Assembly (NCBI RefSeq): GCF_008933955.1
Contig: NZ_WBXO01000014.1
Coordinates: 1-58,248, forward strand
DNA length: 58,248 nucleotides
Reading direction: 5' to 3'
From: Heliorestis acidaminivorans
Lineage (GTDB): Bacteria; Bacillota; Desulfitobacteriia; Heliobacteriales; Heliobacteriaceae
The notes under the pieces were generated by a model. That model did no database searches, was not told the DNA's origin, and was given only the letters and a program-made list of their open reading frames with translations. This document shows positions 54,858 to 58,248 of this stretch, piece by piece (the stretch's first letter is position 1; the number at the start of each line of letters is the position of its first letter). Made by a program: the position numbers and the translations under genes.

Positions 54858-54968
54858 ATGAAGAATAAGAAAGCTAAAAAGAACCGTAACAATGACCAAG
54901 CAAAGCAACTTAACACCCAGAGCCCAGGAGAGCCAGAAGTTCGTAACTTACCTCAGAACCAAGAGTAA
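54858..54968 (+). CDS. Small basic protein, 36 residues
   Basis: The ATG has GGAGGTG nearby upstream. The product is very Lys/Asn/Gln-rich (MKNKKAKKNRNNDQ ... NLPQNQE), hydrophilic and without Cys, resembling minor acid-soluble spore proteins in composition only. Family not assigned. Confidence 0.55.
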   Translation: MKNKKAKKNRNNDQAKQLNTQSPGEPEVRNLPQNQE

Positions 54969-54969
54969 G

Positions 54970-55018
54970 CAAAAAAAAAGGTCCCTTAATGACAACCAAT
55001 CAATGGTCATTAAGGGAC
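54970..55018 (-). terminator. Hairpin with T-run on the minus strand
   Basis: GTCCCTTAATGAC (54981-54993) pairs perfectly with 55006-55018. The T-run lies on the minus-strand side, so it may stop read-through from the kinase gene. Confidence 0.7.
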
Positions 55019-55034
55019 TTACATCGACGGAAGG

Positions 55035-55277
55035 ATGTTTATGATGACAAAAGAATCCAAAAAGCATAAGGAAGAGGAAAAAAAACACAAAGAAATTAAA
55101 GAGGCTCCAGAGAGCTTAGAAGATTCCATTGAGCAAGATCAAGCCGTTCAGTTGGAAGATTCTGATGCTATACCACCTTATCACTCCGAACTTGTTGCCA
55201 AAACGAATATGGGTGTGCTTCCAACTCCTCTTTATTCTGAGTTAGAAGACCCTGAGAGTTTCAGCAAAAGAAATTAG
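55035..55277 (+). CDS. Small charged hypothetical protein
   Basis: This 80-residue protein (or 77 from the internal ATG at 55044) is almost entirely charged (KESKKHKEEEKKHKE ... PYHSELVAK). It has no signal peptide or domain. Like its neighbour, it resembles spore-associated hydrophilic proteins, but nothing proves it. Confidence 0.6.
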   Translation: MFMMTKESKKHKEEEKKHKEIKEAPESLEDSIEQDQAVQLEDSDAIPPYHSELVAKTNMGVLPTPLYSELEDPESFSKRN

Positions 55278-55290
55278 TATCTAGTATGTT

Positions 55291-57627
55291 TTAAGCACTA
55301 TTTTCAAGTTTATCCACTTTTGCAGGGAGAGGAAAGTGGATCTTAAAGACGCTTCCTTTTTCACTGCTCTCAACAAAGACTTTTCCCTTATGTCGCTCCA
55401 CAATGCTGTAGCTAACTGCCAATCCTAAGCCTGTTCCTTTTTCTTTTGTTGTAAAAAAAGGTGTTCCTATTTTTTTAAGAATGGTAGGGTCGATTCCCTT
55501 ACCGCGATCTTTTACTGTCAAGATTACTTCATCATGCAGTACTTCTGTTTTTAGCGTTACAATTCCACGTAACGGTGAGGCTTCTAAAGCGTTGCGAACT
55601 AGATTTAGCAAAAGTTGATGAATTTCTTTTTCATTCACATAAATAGGTGGAATATTTCCTGCTATTAGTCGAATTTGCTTATCCTGTTGAAAAGCATAAG
55701 CTTCTATAAGTGGATACATTGTCGTTAATATTTCGTTAAGACTTTTTAGTTCTAGACTATCTGGCTCTTTCTTTGATAAAGAAAGAAACTCTGTAATGAT
55801 TTCATTAGCTCTATCCAACTCGGTAACCATTAAATCAAAGTAAGCTTTCTCATCAGCATATTTTTCTTTACGCTGTAATAGCTGTAAAAATCCTCGCACA
55901 GTAGCCATAGGATTTCGAATCTCATGACCTATACCGGCGGCCATCTGACCAATTATGTTGAGTCTGTCTAATCGTTTCAGTTCTTCTTCATATTGCTTCA
56001 ATAAAGTAATATCTTTAACAATAGTTAGCAAGTATTCTTGTTCAGCGATTTTAATTACGTCAAAAGAAGCTATCCCTTGTAAGCTTTCTCCCGCTTTATT
56101 TTTTAGTATTACTTCGATGTTATTGCCCTGTTCTTTGATTGGTTCTCCAATCTGTTGCTTATGCTTTAATATTTTGAAGACTTCTTCGCTACCGTCTTCT
56201 CCTTCGATTTCGCTATAACTCTTGCCAATCAATTCATCTCGTGAATACGAAAGAGTTTTTAAATATTGATCGTTAACCTCAATGATTTTTCCATCGCTAA
56301 GACGACGCAAAGACATGATTGCTGAAGAATTGTTAAATATTTTTTTGTATTTTTCTTCTGTTTCTTTTCTTTTGATTGCTTTCCAAAGACCAATAAGTAT
56401 CGCTTCTGTTATCTTAAAGTCTGTTTCTGTATATTCTTCTTTTTTGTTAGCTACCATAGAAACCATAACAACTTTTCCTTGTTCCATTACAGGAAAAGCC
56501 ATCAACCGATTAATGGCAACATGCCCTTGGGGATAACTACTTTTATTGCTATTAGATTGTTCAAAATCGTTAATAAGCAAAGGCTTTTTCTCATTAATTA
56601 CCTTTGTCCAGATACCTCCATTTCGTAGAGAGCGCCTTCCATGTGTGCCTTTTAATTTGCATTGTATGGCAACTTCTTCAGGCCATATATAATTAATAAT
56701 TTTTCCTTCACTTTCTTCAAGGTAACCAATTGTGCATAAAGGACTTTTAGTGATTTTCATAATCTCTTTTATAATATAGTTAGTGCTGGTAATGACATCT
56801 TGTTCATCATTTGTGTGTATGTGAAGTAATGCTTTTAGACAGGCATCATGTTTTTGAATCCTATTTAATACAAGGTTAAGCTCAGGCATAACGTTGACTT
56901 CTGAGTTTATTTTTCCCTTATTTATAACTGTTTCAGCAAAATCAGTCATTTCATTTTTTATTTTTTTTATGAAATGAACACTACTTAAAAAAAGCAGAGC
57001 GTAAAGGAGCAGACCTACTAGTAATATAAAACTGCCATTTTTTAAAGCCGTCAAATAGATATGCTCTAGAGTAGTAGTTGCCCAACTGTGTCCAACAATT
57101 TGCCCATCTAAGATAATTGGAGCAACAGCATATGTAATAGACTTACCATCCCAACCTAAAGAAGTCTCAAAAGTACCTACAGCGACTTCTCCGCTGTCAT
57201 AGACTTCAAAATAGGGCAGATGATCGTGTGATATGGAGACAAGTAGGTCCTTGGAGAAATTAGGAGAAATTGCCACGATTGAGTCTAATGCTATAGAGTA
57301 ATAACCCCGACCTATCTTGTCGTTTGGAAACATTTCTAAAATCCCTTGGAGCTTTTGGTTTAGCAAGTGGATTTGCTCTTCTTTATCAAGCTTTTGATCT
57401 ATTTCCCAAGAAATATCCATAAACTTTTCATTAGATACTACCGTAGCTAATAATATCGATTCATCTAGTAATTGTTCATTAAGTAATTTTTTTTGTTGCT
57501 GAATAGACGTGAAAGGAATAAGTAATGCCAGTAGAACTGTCGGTAATAGAATTAAAAAAATAATCCAAAGATGAATTTTTTTAGTTAAAGGTAAGGTGCT
57601 TAGTTTTAAGTTCTTTAATTTCAACAT
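55291..57627 (-). CDS. Membrane sensor histidine kinase (Cache-GAF-PAS-HisKA-HATPase)
   Basis: This 778-residue kinase has a helix at 15-37 and another near 200-220, enclosing an extracytoplasmic sensor (about 40-195) of Cache type. A GAF-like region (about 265-410) and a PAS domain (about 425-540) follow, then HisKA (GHEIRNPMATVRGFLQLLQ) and the ATPase motif GTGLGLAVSYSIVE. The H-box with FLQLLQ is shared with sporulation kinases KinA-KinE, so it may feed Spo0F/Spo0A. No response regulator is adjacent. Confidence 0.92.
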   Translation of the reverse strand: MLKLKNLKLSTLPLTKKIHLWIIFLILLPTVLLALLIPFTSIQQQKKLLNEQLLDESILLATVVSNEKFMDISWEIDQKLDKEEQIHLLNQKLQGILEMFPNDKIGRGYYSIALDSIVAISPNFSKDLLVSISHDHLPYFEVYDSGEVAVGTFETSLGWDGKSITYAVAPIILDGQIVGHSWATTTLEHIYLTALKNGSFILLVGLLLYALLFLSSVHFIKKIKNEMTDFAETVINKGKINSEVNVMPELNLVLNRIQKHDACLKALLHIHTNDEQDVITSTNYIIKEIMKITKSPLCTIGYLEESEGKIINYIWPEEVAIQCKLKGTHGRRSLRNGGIWTKVINEKKPLLINDFEQSNSNKSSYPQGHVAINRLMAFPVMEQGKVVMVSMVANKKEEYTETDFKITEAILIGLWKAIKRKETEEKYKKIFNNSSAIMSLRRLSDGKIIEVNDQYLKTLSYSRDELIGKSYSEIEGEDGSEEVFKILKHKQQIGEPIKEQGNNIEVILKNKAGESLQGIASFDVIKIAEQEYLLTIVKDITLLKQYEEELKRLDRLNIIGQMAAGIGHEIRNPMATVRGFLQLLQRKEKYADEKAYFDLMVTELDRANEIITEFLSLSKKEPDSLELKSLNEILTTMYPLIEAYAFQQDKQIRLIAGNIPPIYVNEKEIHQLLLNLVRNALEASPLRGIVTLKTEVLHDEVILTVKDRGKGIDPTILKKIGTPFFTTKEKGTGLGLAVSYSIVERHKGKVFVESSEKGSVFKIHFPLPAKVDKLENSA

Positions 57628-57774
57628 AAATAATGGTCCTTTCGATTTCCACTAAACTATAGATGTTATTTGTCTACTTCTATACCTTACCATATGAGTC
57701 TTTAGAAATTTGTCGAATTAAATCTGAATAGTGACTAAATGTAGGATTTTATAAGTAAAAAAGGTTTAAATAAC

Positions 57775-57800
57775 AAAAAACCGACAATAAAGTCGGTTTT
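57775..57800 (-). terminator. Terminator of the rRNA-tRNA operon
   Basis: ACCGAC (57780-57785) pairs with GTCGGT (57792-57797). Flanking A/T extends the stem, just after the tRNA on the minus strand. Confidence 0.8.
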
Positions 57801-57808
57801 AATTTTTT

Positions 57809-57884
57809 TGGTTGCGGGGACAGGACTCGAACCTGTGGCCTTCGGGTTATGAGCCCGACGAGCTACCAACTGCTCCACCCCGCG
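57809..57884 (-). tRNA. Initiator tRNA-fMet (CAU)
   Basis: This 76-base tRNA includes an encoded CCA (57811-57809). The anticodon is CAU, the anticodon stem ends in three G-C pairs, and the first and last acceptor bases form the C1:A72 mismatch, all marks of the bacterial initiator. The T-arm GGTTCGAGTCC is canonical. It is the distal gene of the rRNA operon whose 23S end lies at 58125. Confidence 0.95.
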
Positions 57885-58124
57885 TCATTATAAGTTATTA
57901 TGATTTTTGAAAACTTATTGTTTTCTTAATCTATTATAGTATATGTCTATAATAGATTTTTTATGCATAACTAAAAGTTATTTTTTTAGTTATCTCACAA
58001 TGCTTATTTGCACCCTGAAAACTACACAGAGAATTGTTAGAGAGTTTCCTGTCAATTGTTTGGAAATTGTCTTGGGGTCTGACCCCCATACAATTCCTGC
58101 ACAATATTGCGATGTAAAAGAGTA
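57885..58124. other. Spacer between 23S and tRNA, no 5S
   Basis: No 5S rRNA sequence is present. A perfect 12-bp hairpin (57928-57939 with 57947-57958) has its T-run on the plus-strand side. A second, mostly unpaired region follows up to the 23S end. Confidence 0.6.
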
Positions 58125-58248
58125 GGTTAAGTCCTCGACCGATTCGTACTCGTCAACTACACGCCTCACAGCGCTTCCATCTCGAGCCGATCAACCAGGT
58201 CATCTTCCTGGGGTCTTACCTACTTATGTAGTGGGAAGTCTCATCTTT
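58125..58248 (-). rRNA. 23S rRNA, 3' end (partial)
   Basis: The sequence is the reverse complement of the highly conserved 23S 3' end: GGTTAAGTCCTCGACCGAT begins at 58125, and the block complementary to ...GAUGAGAC... is at the window edge. The gene continues beyond 58248. Confidence 0.97.

Noticed and set aside
57885..58124. 5S rRNA between 23S and the tRNA
   Set aside because: None of the conserved 5S blocks is present on either strand of the spacer.

Overview
The window looks like a low-to-mid GC, spore-forming Firmicute of the class Clostridia. A relative of the heliobacteria is my best guess, not a proof. Spore biology is indicated by prkA, a YhbH-type gene, a broken spoVR and a KinA-like sensor kinase. 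Anaerobic physiology is indicated by IorAB and two tandem 8-Fe ferredoxins. The ferredoxin pair resembles the PshB-type electron acceptors of heliobacteria, and a CarH-like B12 photoreceptor regulator fits a light-exposed organism.

Layout. (1) 1-7,560 is accessory DNA. It holds a GC-rich, highly structured RNA-like stretch at the left edge, an AT-rich MBL-fold hydrolase, three large serine recombinases (one intact, one split by an in-frame amber codon, one frameshifted and truncated), an XRE regulator, small ORFs and a DUF4160/DUF2442 pair. (2) 7,563-8,420 is spoVR cut off after about 60% of its length, exactly where the accessory DNA begins. This suggests a skin-like intervening element in a sporulation gene, whose other half would lie left of the window. 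(3) 8.5-12.6 kb is a ferric-iron ABC importer with a hairpin or operator at its start site. (4) 12.6-18.0 kb carries signalling genes: a response regulator-GGDEF protein behind a structured, terminator-containing leader, an HD-GYP protein, a ThrE-type exporter and a hybrid histidine kinase. (5) 18.2-24.5 kb has an SLH-like secreted protein, the yhbH-prkA operon and a MazG-like hydrolase. (6) 24.5-31.1 kb has a cytoplasmic zinc-binding chemoreceptor, a tRNA-like RNA with its own terminator, a thioredoxin-fold lipoprotein, htpX, an MscS channel, a dense cluster of DnaA boxes, and several small proteins. (7) 31.1-46.5 kb is metabolic: NDH-2, a CarH-like regulator with a Rossmann protein, a SufR-like Fe-S regulator, icd-mdh, a Gdx-type exporter, an operon for aryl-acid metabolism (symporter, paaK, iorA, iorB), two ferredoxins and argH. 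(8) 46.6-48.2 kb has small proteins, a HesB-like protein and a MarR regulator. (9) 48.8-52.4 kb is an otsA-otsB-treT trehalose operon. (10) 52.4-58.2 kb has a phosphodiester glycosidase, two small charged proteins, a large sensor kinase, and the tail of an rRNA operon (23S 3' end, then initiator tRNA) on the minus strand.

How the genes work together. The symporter-PaaK-IorAB operon together with the ferredoxins would interconvert aryl acids and aryl-pyruvates using low-potential electrons. The three trehalose genes give two routes to the same protectant. prkA-yhbH, spoVR and the kinases belong to the spore programme. All functional statements rest on motifs I can read; no database search was run.
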